Shown in pieces: positions 36,995 to 48,599 of a DNA stretch of 64,000 nt. Origin of the DNA: Osmia lignaria lignaria (Eukaryota; Arthropoda; Insecta; Hymenoptera; Megachilidae); assembly GCF_051020975.1 (NCBI RefSeq), contig NW_027478171.1:4402001-4466000 (forward strand). The letters are read 5' to 3'. Position 1 is the stretch's first letter; each line of letters begins with the position of its first letter. The position numbers and the translations under genes were made by a program. The notes under the pieces were generated by a model. That model was not told where the DNA came from. It saw only the letters and a program-made list of their open reading frames with translations, and made no database searches.

Positions 36995-39917
36995 GAAACT
37001 TAATTCTCTACAAATAAAGTCTCTTAACATTTTGCCATAGCTCGCTTCGTTTCCGAGATATTTGCAGATTTATCTCAAGGGAAGGGGCCTGACGGACATA
37101 TTTCGAGATATTTCTTCTTCTTGTTGTTCTTCTTCTGCACAGCTAAACTGGAAGTGGCATTTCCAGCTCGCAATAGTGCAGAGTTATCTCAAGGAAAGGG
37201 GCCACGGTGTTTCTGTATCTCTATTATGTTGGTGCGGCTTCGGAACTTTTAAATATCTTGATATATCTCGAGAACTACGCATCTGATCAAAAAATATCAT
37301 AGAACTTAAAAAGTAGGAAACTTAATTCTCTACAAAAAAGGTCTCTTAACATTTTGCCATAGCTCGCTTCGTTTCCGAGATATTTGCAGATACATCTCAA
37401 GGGACGGGGCCTGACGGACATATTTCGAGATATTTCTTCTTCTTGTTGTTCTTCTTCTGCACAGCTAAGCTGGAAGTGGCATTTGCAGCTCGCAATAGTG
37501 CAGAGTTATCTCAAAGAAAGGGGCCACGGTGTTTCTGTATCTCTATTATGTTGGTGCGGCTTCGGAACTTTTAAATATCTTGATATATCTCGAGAACTAC
37601 GCATCTGATCAAAAAATATCGTAGAACATAAAAAGTAGGAAACTTAATTCTCTACAAAAAAGGTCTCTTAACATTTTGCCATAGCTCGCTTCGTTTCCGA
37701 GATATTTGCAGATATATCTCAAGGGAAGGGGCCTGACGGACATATTTCGAGATGTTTCTTCTTCTTGTTGTTCTTCTTCTGCACAGCTAAGCTGGAAGTG
37801 GCATTTCCAGCTCGCAATAGTGCAGAGTTATCTCAAGGAAAGGGGCCACGGTGTTTCTGTATCTCTATTATGTTGGTGCGGCATCGGAACTTTTAAATAT
37901 CTTGATATATCTCGAGAACTACGCATCTGATCAAAAAATATCATAGAACATAAAAAGTAGGAAACTTAATTCTCTACAAATAAAGTCTCTTAACATTTTG
38001 CCATAGCTCGCTTCGTTTCCGAGATATTTGCAGATATATCTCAAGGGAAGGGGCCTGACGGACATATTTCGAGATATTTCTTCTTCTTGTTGTTCTTCTT
38101 CTGCACAGCCAAGCTGGAAGTGGCATTTGCAGCTCGCAATAGTGCAGAGTTATCTCAAAGAAAGGGGCCACGGTGTTTCAGAATCTCTATTATGTTGGTG
38201 CGGCTTCGGAACTTTTAAATATCTCGATATATCTCGAAAACTACGCTTCTGATCAAAAAATGTCATAGAACATAAATTGTAGGAAACATAATTCTCTACA
38301 GAAAACGTCTCTTAACATTTTGCCATAGCTCGCTTCGTTTCCGAGATATTTGCAGATTCAGCTCAAAGGAACGGGCCTGACGGACATATTTCGAGATATT
38401 CCTTCTTCTTGTTGTTCTTCTTCTGCACAGCTAAGCTGGAAGTGGCATTTGCAGCTCGCAATAGTGCAGAGTTATCTCAAAGAAAGGGGCCACGGTGTTT
38501 CTGTATCTCTATTATGTTGGTGCGGCTTCGGAACTTTTAAATATCTTGATATATCTCGAGAACTACGCATCTGATCAAAAAATATCATAGAAGATAAAAA
38601 GTAGGAAACTTAATTCTCTACAAAAAAGGTCTCTTAACATTTTGCCATAGCTCGCTTCGTTTCCGAGATATTTGCAGATTCATCTCAAGGGAAGGGGCCT
38701 GACGGACATATTTCGAGATACTTCTTCTTCTTGTTGTTCTTCTTCTGCACAGCTAAGCTGGAGGTGGCATTTGCGGCTCGCACTAGTGCAGAGTTATCTC
38801 AAAGAAAGGGGCCACGGTGTTTCTGTATCTCTATTATGTTGGTGCGGCTTCGGAACTTTTAAATATCTCGATATATCTCGAAAACTACGCTTCTGATCAA
38901 AAAATATCATAGAAAATAAATTGTAGGAAACATAATTATCTACAAAAAAGGTCTCTTAACATTTTGCCATAGCTCGCTTCGTTTCCGAGATATTTGCAGA
39001 TATATCTCAAGGGAAGGGGCCTGACGGACATATTTCGAGATATTTCTTCTTCTTGTTGTTCTTCTTCTGCACAGCTAAGCTGGAAGTGGCATTTCCAGCT
39101 CGCAATAGTGCAGAGTTATCTCAAAGAAAGGGGCCACGGTGTTTCTGTATCTCTATTATGTTGGTGCGGCTTCGGAACTTTTAAATATCTTGATATATCT
39201 CGAGAACTACGCATCTGATCAAAAAATATCATAGAACATAAAACGTATGAAACTTAATTCTCTACAAAAAAGGTCTCTTAACATTTTGCCATAGCTCGCT
39301 TCGTTTCCGAGATATTTGCAGATTTATCTCAAGGGAAGGGGCCTGACGAACATATTTCGAGATATTTCTTCTTCTTGTTGTTCTTCTTCTGCACAGCTAA
39401 GCTGGAAGTGGCATTTGCGGCTCGCACTAGTGCAGAATTATCTCAAAGAAAGGGGCCACGGTGTTTCTGTATCTCTATTATGTTGGTGCGGCTTCGGAAC
39501 TTTTAAATATCTTGATATATCTCGAGAACTATGCATCTGATCGAAAAATATCATAGAACATAAGAAGTAGGAAACTTAATTCTCTACAAATAAAGTCTCT
39601 TAACATTTTGCCATAGCTCGCTTCGTTTCCGAGATATTTGCAGATTTATCTCAAGGGAAGGGGCCTGACGGACATATCTCGAGATATTTCTTCTTCTTGT
39701 TGCTCTTCTTCTGCACAGCTAAGCTGGAAGTGGCATTTGCAGCTCGCAATAGTGCAGAGTTATCTCAAAGAAAGGGGCCACGGTGTTTCTGTATTTCTAT
39801 TATGTTGGTGCGGCTTCGGAACTTTTAAATATCTTGATATATCTCGAGAAGTACGCAGCTGATCAAAAAATATCATACAACATAAAACGTAGGAAACTTA
39901 ATTCTCTACAAAAAAGG

Positions 39918-40880
39918 TCTCTTAACATTTTGCCATAGCTCGCTTCGTTTCCGAGATATTTGCCGATTTATCTCAAGGGAAGGGGCCTGACGGACATATT
40001 TCGAGATATTTCTTCTTCTTGATGTTCTTCTTCTGCACAGCTAAGCTGGAAGTGGCATTTGCAGCTCGCAATAGTGCAGAGTTATCTCAAAGAAAGGGGC
40101 CACGGTGTTTCTGTATCTCTATTATGATGGTGCGGCTTCGGAACTTTTAAATATCTTCATATATCTCGAGAACTACGCATCTGATCAAAAAATATCATAG
40201 AACATAAAAAGTAGGAAACTTGATTCTCTACAAAAAAGGTCTCTTAACATTTTGCCATAGCTCGCTTCGTTTCCGAGATATTTGCAGATTTATCTCAAGG
40301 GAAGGGGCCTGACGGACATATTTCGAGATATTTCTTCTTGTTGTTCTTCTTCTGCACAGCTAAGCTGGAAGTGGCATTTGCGGCTCGCACTAGTGCAGAG
40401 TTATCTCAAAGAAAGGGGCCACGGTGTTTCTGAATCTCTATTATGTTGGTGCGGCTTCGGAACTTTTAAATATCTCGATATATCTCGAAAACTACGCTTC
40501 TGATCAAAAAATATCATAAAACATAAAAAGTAGGAAACTTAATTCTCTACAAAAAAGGTCTCTTAACATTTTGCCACAGCTCGCTTCGTTTCCGAGATAT
40601 TTGCAGATTTATCTCAAGGGAAGGGGCCTGACGGACATATTTCGAGATATTTCTTCTTCTTGTTGTTCTTCTTCTGCACAGCTAAGCTGGAAGTGGCATT
40701 TGCAGCTCGCAATAGTGCAGAGTTATCTCAAAGAAAGGGGCCACGGTGTTTCTGTATTTCTATTATGTTGGTGCGGCTTCGGAACTTTTAAATATCTTGA
40801 TATATCTCGAGAACTACGCATCTGATCAAAAAATATCATAGAACACAAAAAGTAGGAAACTTAATTCTCTACAAAAAAGG
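39918..40880 (+). repeat. Marker trimer: nonsense monomer, 319-bp monomer, gccacagctc monomer
   Basis: Three monomers travel together. The first has tgccgattt and cttgatgttc, which puts TGA into the recurrent frame. The second has lost one ctt triplet from the mirror repeat and is 319 bp. The third has gccacagctc in place of gccatagctc. The full trimer recurs at 42169, 47959, 55362 and 62765. Partial versions are at 45386 (no nonsense monomer) and 46993 (nonsense monomer alone). The string is a good tracer of duplication history. Confidence 0.9.
40240..40558 (+). repeat. 319-bp monomer class (ctt loss), first of six
   Basis: The pyrimidine tract reads tttcttcttgttgttc, one ctt triplet shorter than normal, so the mirror repeat is no longer symmetric. 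The other members are 42491-42809, 45386-45704, 48281-48599, 55684-56002 and 63087-63405. All six share the distal gaaaactacgcttctga block and ttgcggctcgc, indicating one slippage event later copied. Confidence 0.92.
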
Positions 40881-41132
40881 TCTCTTAACATTTTGCCATA
40901 GCTCGCTTCGTTTCCGAGATATTTGCAGATTTATCTCAAGGGAAGGGGCCTGACGGACATATTTCGAGATATTTCTTCTTCTTGTTGTTCTTCTTCTGCA
41001 CAGCTAAGCTGGAAGTGGCATTTGCAGCTCGCAATAGTGCAGAGTTATCTCAAAGAAAGGGGCCACGGTGTTTCTGTATCTCTATTATGTTGGTGCGGCT
41101 TCGGAACTTTTAAATATCTTGATATATCTCGA

Positions 41133-43383
41133 AAACTACGCTTCTGATCAAAAAATATCATAGAAAATAAATTGTAGGAAACATAATTATCTACAAAAAA
41201 GGTCTCTTAACATTTTGCCATAGCTCGCTTCGTTTCCGAGATATTTGCAGATATATCTCAAGGGAAGGGGCCTGACGGACATATTTCGAGATATTTCTTC
41301 TTCTTGTTGTTCTTCTTCTGCACAGCTAAGCTGGAAGTGGCATTTCCAGCTCGCAATAGTGCAGAGTTATCTCAAAGAAAGGGGCCACGGTGTTTCTGTA
41401 TCTCTATTATGTTGGTGCGGCTTCGGAACTTTTAAATATCTTGATATATCTCGAGAACTACGCATCTGATCAAAAAATATCATAGAACATAAAACGTATG
41501 AAACTTAATTCTCTACAAAAAAGGTCTCTTAACATTTTGCCATAGCTCGCTTCGTTTCCGAGATATTTGCAGATTTATCTCAAGGGAAGGGGCCTGACGA
41601 ACATATTTCGAGATATTTCTTCTTCTTGTTGTTCTTCTTCTGCACAGCTAAGCTGGAAGTGGCATTTGCGGCTCGCACTAGTGCAGAATTATCTCAAAGA
41701 AAGGGGCCACGGTGTTTCTGTATCTCTATTATGTTGGTGCGGCTTCGGAACTTTTAAATATCTTGATATATCTCGAGAACTATGCATCTGATCGAAAAAT
41801 ATCATAGAACATAAGAAGTAGGAAACTTAATTCTCTACAAATAAAGTCTCTTAACATTTTGCCATAGCTCGCTTCGTTTCCGAGATATTTGCAGATTTAT
41901 CTCAAGGGAAGGGGCCTGACGGACATATCTCGAGATATTTCTTCTTCTTGTTGCTCTTCTTCTGCACAGCTAAGCTGGAAGTGGCATTTGCAGCTCGCAA
42001 TAGTGCAGAGTTATCTCAAAGAAAGGGGCCACGGTGTTTCTGTATTTCTATTATGTTGGTGCGGCTTCGGAACTTTTAAATATCTTGATATATCTCGAGA
42101 AGTACGCAGCTGATCAAAAAATATCATACAACATAAAACGTAGGAAACTTAATTCTCTACAAAAAAGGTCTCTTAACATTTTGCCATAGCTCGCTTCGTT
42201 TCCGAGATATTTGCCGATTTATCTCAAGGGAAGGGGCCTGACGGACATATTTCGAGATATTTCTTCTTCTTGATGTTCTTCTTCTGCACAGCTAAGCTGG
42301 AAGTGGCATTTGCAGCTCGCAATAGTGCAGAGTTATCTCAAAGAAAGGGGCCACGGTGTTTCTGTATCTCTATTATGTTGGTGCGGCTTCGGAACTTTTA
42401 AATATCTTGATATATCTCGAGAACTACGCATCTGATCAAAAAATATCATAGAACATAAAAAGTAGGAAACTTGATTCTCTACAAAAAAGGTCTCTTAACA
42501 TTTTGCCATAGCTCGCTTCGTTTCCGAGATATTTGCAGATTTATCTCAAGGGAAGGGGCCTGACGGACATATTTCGAGATATTTCTTCTTGTTGTTCTTC
42601 TTCTGCACAGCTAAGCTGGAAGTGGCATTTGCGGCTCGCACTAGTGCAGAGTTATCTCAAAGAAAGGGGCCACGGTGTTTCTGAATCTCTATTATGTTGG
42701 TGCGGCTTCGGAACTTTTAAATATCTCGATATATCTCGAAAACTACGCTTCTGATCAAAAAATATCATAAAACATAAAAAGTAGGAAACTTAATTCTCTA
42801 CAAAAAAGGTCTCTTAACATTTTGCCACAGCTCGCTTCGTTTCCGAGATATTTGCAGATTTATCTCAAGGGAAGGGGCCTGACGGACATATTTCGAGATA
42901 TTTCTTCTTCTTGTTGTTCTTCTTCTGCACAGCTAAGCTGGAAGTGGCATTTGCAGCTCGCAATAGTGCAGAGTTATCTCAAAGAAAGGGGCCACGGTGT
43001 TTCTGTATTTCTATTATGTTGGTGCGGCTTCGGAACTTTTAAATATCTTGATATATCTCGAGAACTACGCATCTGATCAAAAAATATCATAGAACACAAA
43101 AAGTAGGAAACTTAATTCTCTACAAAAAAGGTCTCTTAACATTTTGCCATAGCTCGCTTCGTTTCCGAGATATTTGCAGATTTATCTCAAGGGAAGGGGC
43201 CTGACGGACATATTTCGAGATATTTCTTCTTCTTGTTGTTCTTCTTCTGCACAGCTAAGCTGGAAGTGGCATTTGCAGCTCGCAATAGTGCAGAGTTATC
43301 TCAAAGAAAGGGGCCACGGTGTTTCTGTATCTCTATTATGTTGGTGCGGCTTCGGAACTTTTAAATATCTTGATATATCTCGA
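41133..43383 (+). repeat. 7-monomer higher-order unit, copy 2 (2251 bp)
   Basis: This is the second copy of the unit at 38882, almost identical to it. The seventh monomer (43132) keeps the gagaactacgcatctga tail and passes into the gagatgttt monomer at 43454, the same transition seen at 48922-49244 and 51498-51820. This is therefore probably the ancestral right edge of the unit. Confidence 0.9.
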
Positions 43384-46348
43384 GAACTACGCATCTGATC
43401 AAAAAATATCGTAGAACATAAAAAGTAGGAAACTTAATTCTCTACAAAAAAGGTCTCTTAACATTTTGCCATAGCTCGCTTCGTTTCCGAGATATTTGCA
43501 GATATATCTCAAGGGAAGGGGCCTGACGGACATATTTCGAGATGTTTCTTCTTCTTGTTGTTCTTCTTCTGCACAGCTAAGCTGGAAGTGGCATTTCCAG
43601 CTCGCAATAGTGCAGAGTTATCTCAAGGAAAGGGGCCACGGTGTTTCTGTATCTCTATTATGTTGGTGCGGCATCGGAACTTTTAAATATCTTGATATAT
43701 CTCGAGAACTACGCATCTGATCAAAAAATATCATAGAACATAAAAAGTAGGAAACTTAATTCTCTACAAATAAAGTCTCTCAACATTTTGCCATAGCTCG
43801 CTTCGTTTCCGAGATATTTGCAGATATATCTCAAGGGAAGGGGCCTGACGGACATATTTCGAGATATTTCTTCTTCTTGTTGTTCTTCTTCTGCACAGCT
43901 AAGCTGGAAGTGGCATTTGCAGCTCGCAATAGTGCAGAGTTATCTCAAAGAAAGGGGCCACGGTGTTTCAGAATCTCTATTATGTTGGTGCGGCTTCGGA
44001 ACTTTTAAATATCTCGATATATCTCGAAAACTACGCTTCTGATCAAAAAATATCATAGAACAGAAAAAGTAGGAAACTTAATTCTCTACAAAAAAGGTCT
44101 CTCAACATTTTGCCATAGCTCGCTTCGTTTCCGAGATATTTGCAGATTCATCTCAAGGGAAGGGGCCTGACGGACATATTTCGAGATACTTCTTCTCCTT
44201 GTTGTTCTTCTTCTGCACAGCTAAGCTGGAGGTGGCATTTGCGGCTCGCACTAGTGCAGAGTTATCTCAAAGAAAGGGGCCACGGTGTTTCTGTATCTCT
44301 ATTATGTTGGTGCGGCTTCGGAACTTTTAAATATCTCGATATATCTCGAAAACTACGCTTCTGATCAAAAAATATCATAGAAAATAAATTGTAGGAAACA
44401 TAATTATCTACAAAAAAGGTCTCTTAACATTTTGCCATAGCTCGCTTCGTTTCCGAGATATTTGCAGATATATCTCAAGGGAAGGGGCCTGACGGACATA
44501 TTTCGAGATATTTCTTCTTCTTGTTGTTCTTCTTCTGCACAGCTAAGCTGGAAGTGGCATTTCCAGCTCGCAATAGTGCAGAGTTATCTCAAAGAAAGGG
44601 GCCACGGTGTTTCTGTATCTCTATTATGTTGGTGCGGCTTCGGAACTTTTAAATATCTTGATATATCTCGAGAACTACGCATCTGATCAAAAAATATCAT
44701 AGAAGATAAAAAGTAGGAAACTTAATTCTCTACAAAAAAGGTCTCTTAACATTTTGCCATAGCTCGCTTCGTTTCCGAGATATTTGCAGATTCATCTCAA
44801 GGAAAGGGGCCTGACGGACATATTTCGAGATACTTCTTCTTCTTGTTGTTCTTCTTCTGCACAGCTAAGCTGGAGGTGGCATTTGCGGCTCGCACTAGTG
44901 CAGAGTTATCTCAAAGAAAGGGGCCACGGTGTTTCTGTATCTCTATTATGTTGGTGCGGCTTCGGAACTTTTAAATATCTCGATATATCTCGAAAACTAC
45001 GCTTCTGATCAAAAAATATCATAGAAAATAAATTGTAGGAAACATAATTATCTACAAAAAAGGTCTCTTAACATTTTGCCATAGCTCGCTTCGTTTCCGA
45101 GATATTTGCAGATATATCTCAAGGGAAGGGGCCTGACGGACATATTTCGAGATATTTCTTCTTCTTGTTGTTCTTCTTCTGCACAGCTAAGCTGGAAGTG
45201 GCATTTCCAGCTCGCAATAGTGCAGAGTTATCTCAAAGAAAGGGGCCACGGTGTTTCTGTATCTCTATTATGTTGGTGCGGCTTCGGAACTTTTAAATAT
45301 CTTGATATATCTCGAGAACTACGCATCTGATCAAAAAATATCATAGAACATAAAAAGTAGGAAACTTGATTCTCTACAAAAAAGGTCTCTTAACATTTTG
45401 CCATAGCTCGCTTCGTTTCCGAGATATTTGCAGATTTATCTCAAGGGAAGGGGCCTGACGGACATATTTCGAGATATTTCTTCTTGTTGTTCTTCTTCTG
45501 CACAGCTAAGCTGGAAGTGGCATTTGCGGCTCGCACTAGTGCAGAGTTATCTCAAAGAAAGGGGCCACGGTGTTTCTGAATCTCTATTATGTTGGTGCGG
45601 CTTCGGAACTTTTAAATATCTCGATATATCTCGAAAACTACGCTTCTGATCAAAAAATATCATAAAACATAAAAAGTAGGAAACTTAATTCTCTACAAAA
45701 AAGGTCTCTTAACATTTTGCCACAGCTCGCTTCGTTTCCGAGATATTTGCAGATTTATCTCAAGGGAAGGGGCCTGACGGACATATTTCGAGATATTTCT
45801 TCTTCTTGTTGTTCTTCTTCTGCACAGCTAAGCTGGAAGTGGCATTTGCAGCTCGCAATAGTGCAGAGTTATCTCAAAGAAAGGGGCCACGGTGTTTCTG
45901 TATTTCTATTATGTTGGTGCGGCTTCGGAACTTTTAAATATCTTGATATATCTCGAGAACTACGCATCTGATCAAAAAATATCATAGAACACAAAAAGTA
46001 GGAAACTTAATTCTCTACAAAAAAGGTCTCTTAACATTTTGCCATAGCTCGCTTCGTTTCCGAGATATTTGCAGATTTATCTCAAGGGAAGGGGCCTGAC
46101 GGACATATTTCGAGATATTTCTTCTTCTTGTTGTTCTTCTTCTGCACAGCTAAGCTGGAAGTGGCATTTGCAGCTCGCAATAGTGCAGAGTTATCTCAAA
46201 GAAAGGGGCCACGGTGTTTCTGTATCTCTATTATGTTGGTGCGGCTTCGGAACTTTTAAATATCTTGATATATCTCGAGAACTACGCATCTGATCAAAAA
46301 ATATCATAGAAGATAAAAAGTAGGAAACTTAATTCTCTACAAAAAAGG

Positions 46349-48280
46349 TCTCTTAACATTTTGCCATAGCTCGCTTCGTTTCCGAGATATTTGCAGATTC
46401 ATCTCAAGGGAAGGGGCCTGACGGACATATTTCGAGATACTTCTTCTTCTTGTTGTTCTTCTTCTGCACAGCTAAGCTGGAGGTGGCATTTGCGGCTCGC
46501 ACTAGTGCAGAGTTATCTCAAAGAAAGGGGCCACGGTGTTTCTGTATCTCTATTATGTTGGTGCGGCTTCGGAACTTTTAAATATCTCGATATATCTCGA
46601 AAACTACGCTTCTGATCAAAAAATATCATAGAAAATAAATTGTAGGAAACATAATTATCTACAAAAAAGGTCTCTTAACATTTTGCCATAGCTCGCTTCG
46701 TTTCCGAGATATTTGCAGATATATCTCAAGGGAAGGGGCCTGACGGACATATTTCGAGATATTTCTTCTTCTTGTTGCTCTTCTTCTGCACAGCTAAGCT
46801 GGAAGTGGCATTTGCAGCTCGCAATAGTGCAGAGTTATCTCAAAGAAAGGGGCCACGGTGTTTCTGTATTTCTATTATGTTGGTGCGGCTTCGGAACTTT
46901 TAAATATCTTGATATATCTCGAGAAGTACGCAGCTGATCAAAAAATATCATACAAGATAAAACGTAGGAAACTTAATTCTCTACAAAAAAGGTCTCTTAA
47001 CATTTTGCCATAGCTCGCTTCGTTTCCGAGATATTTGCCGATTTATCTCAAGGGAAGGGGCCTGACGGACATATTTCGAGATATTTCTTCTTCTTGATGT
47101 TCTTCTTCTGCACAGCTAAGCTGGAAGTGGCATTTGCAGCTCGCAATAGTGCAGAGTTATCTCAAAGAAAGGGGCCACGGTGTTTCTGTATCTCTATTAT
47201 GTTGGTGCGGCTTCGGAACTTTTAAATATCTTGATATATCTCGAGAACTACGCATCTGATCAAAAAATATCATAGAAGATAAAAAGTAGGAAACTTAATT
47301 CTCTACAAAAAAGGTCTCTTAACATTTTGCCATAGCTCGCTTCGTTTCCGAGATATTTGCAGATTCATCTCAAGGGAAGGGGCCTGACGGACATATTTCG
47401 AGATACTTCTTCTTCTTGTTGTTCTTCTTCTGCACAGCTAAGCTGGAGGTGGCATTTGCGGCTCGCACTAGTGCAGAGTTATCTCAAAGAAAGGGGCCAC
47501 GGTGTTTCTGTATCTCTATTATGTTGGTGCGGCTTCGGAACTTTTAAATATCTCGATATATCTCGAAAACTACGCTTCTGATCAAAAAATATCATAGAAA
47601 ATAAATTGTAGGAAACATAATTATCTACAAAAAAGGTCTCTTAACATTTTGCCATAGCTCGCTTCGTTTCCGAGATATTTGCAGATATATCTCAAGGGAA
47701 GGGGCCTGACGGACATATTTCGAGATATTTCTTCTTCTTGTTGCTCTTCTTCTGCACAGCTAAGCTGGAAGTGGCATTTGCAGCTCGCAATAGTGCAGAG
47801 TTATCTCAAAGAAAGGGGCCACGGTGTTTCTGTATTTCTATTATGTTGGTGCGGCTTCGGAACTTTTAAATATCTTGATATATCTCGAGAAGTACGCAGC
47901 TGATCAAAAAATATCATACAACATAAAACGTAGGAAACTTAATTCTCTACAAAAAAGGTCTCTTAACATTTTGCCATAGCTCGCTTCGTTTCCGAGATAT
48001 TTGCCGATTTATCTCAAGGGAAGGGGCCTGACGGACATATTTCGAGATATTTCTTCTTCTTGATGTTCTTCTTCTGCACAGCTAAGCTGGAAGTGGCATT
48101 TGCAGCTCGCAATAGTGCAGAGTTATCTCAAAGAAAGGGGCCACGGTGTTTCTGTATCTCTATTATGTTGGTGCGGCTTCGGAACTTTTAAATATCTTGA
48201 TATATCTCGAGAACTACGCATCTGATCAAAAAATATCATAGAACATAAAAAGTAGGAAACTTGATTCTCTACAAAAAAGG
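46349..48280 (+). repeat. Tandem duplication of a 3-monomer (966-bp) unit in domain C
   Basis: The monomers at 46349, 46671 and 46993 are repeated at 47315, 47637 and 47959. Each set is a gattcatctc monomer, a chimeric monomer with gatatatctc at its start and ttgctctt with gaagtacgcagctg later, and a monomer with tgccgattt and cttgatgttc. The sets differ at a few places, including tacaagata near 46953 against tacaacata, and in the spacer of the third monomer, where the first set reads agaagataaa. Confidence 0.88.
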
Positions 48281-48599
48281 TCTCTTAACATTTTGCCATA
48301 GCTCGCTTCGTTTCCGAGCTATTTGCAGATTTATCTCAAGGGAAGGGGCCTGACGGACATATTTCGAGATATTTCTTCTTGTTGTTCTTCTTCTGCACAG
48401 CTAAGCTGGAAGTGGCATTTGCGGCTCGCACTAGTGCAGAGTTATCTCAAAGAAAGGGGCCACGGTGTTTCTGAATCTCTATTATGTTGGTGCGGCTTCG
48501 GAACTTTTAAATATCTCGATATATCTCGAAAACTACGCTTCTGATCAAAAAATATCATAAAACATAAAAAGTAGGAAACTTAATTCTCTACAAAAAAGG

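Larger units (their letters stand above)
19639..37341 (+). repeat. Domain B: array rich in tatctcgagata monomers
   Basis: Four features mark this domain. Many monomers have atttatctcgagggaagg near the start. Many have the 14-bp palindrome atatctcgagatat where other domains have gatatatc. Some have gggagcggcatttgcggctc. Spacers reading aacttgtagg are common. Seven of its monomers are 321 bp through loss of an A in tcttaacatt (starts 20927, 23180, 25755, 28652, 31227, 33802, 35733). Except for a displaced block near 57.6-60.8 kb these variants are scarce outside the domain. Confidence 0.85.
38882..41132 (+). repeat. 7-monomer higher-order unit, copy 1 (2251 bp)
   Basis: Seven monomers in order are repeated at offset 2251 (seven times 322 less 3, because one copy in each unit is 319 bp). 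The unit includes the aaaacgtatgaaac spacer, gacgaacat, gacatatctcg with gaagtacgcagctg, tgccgattt with cttgatgttc, the 319-bp monomer and the gccacagctc monomer. Copy 1 has private substitutions at 40127 (attatgatgg) and 40158 (atcttcat). Its last monomer (40881) is chimeric and marks the junction with copy 2. Confidence 0.92.
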
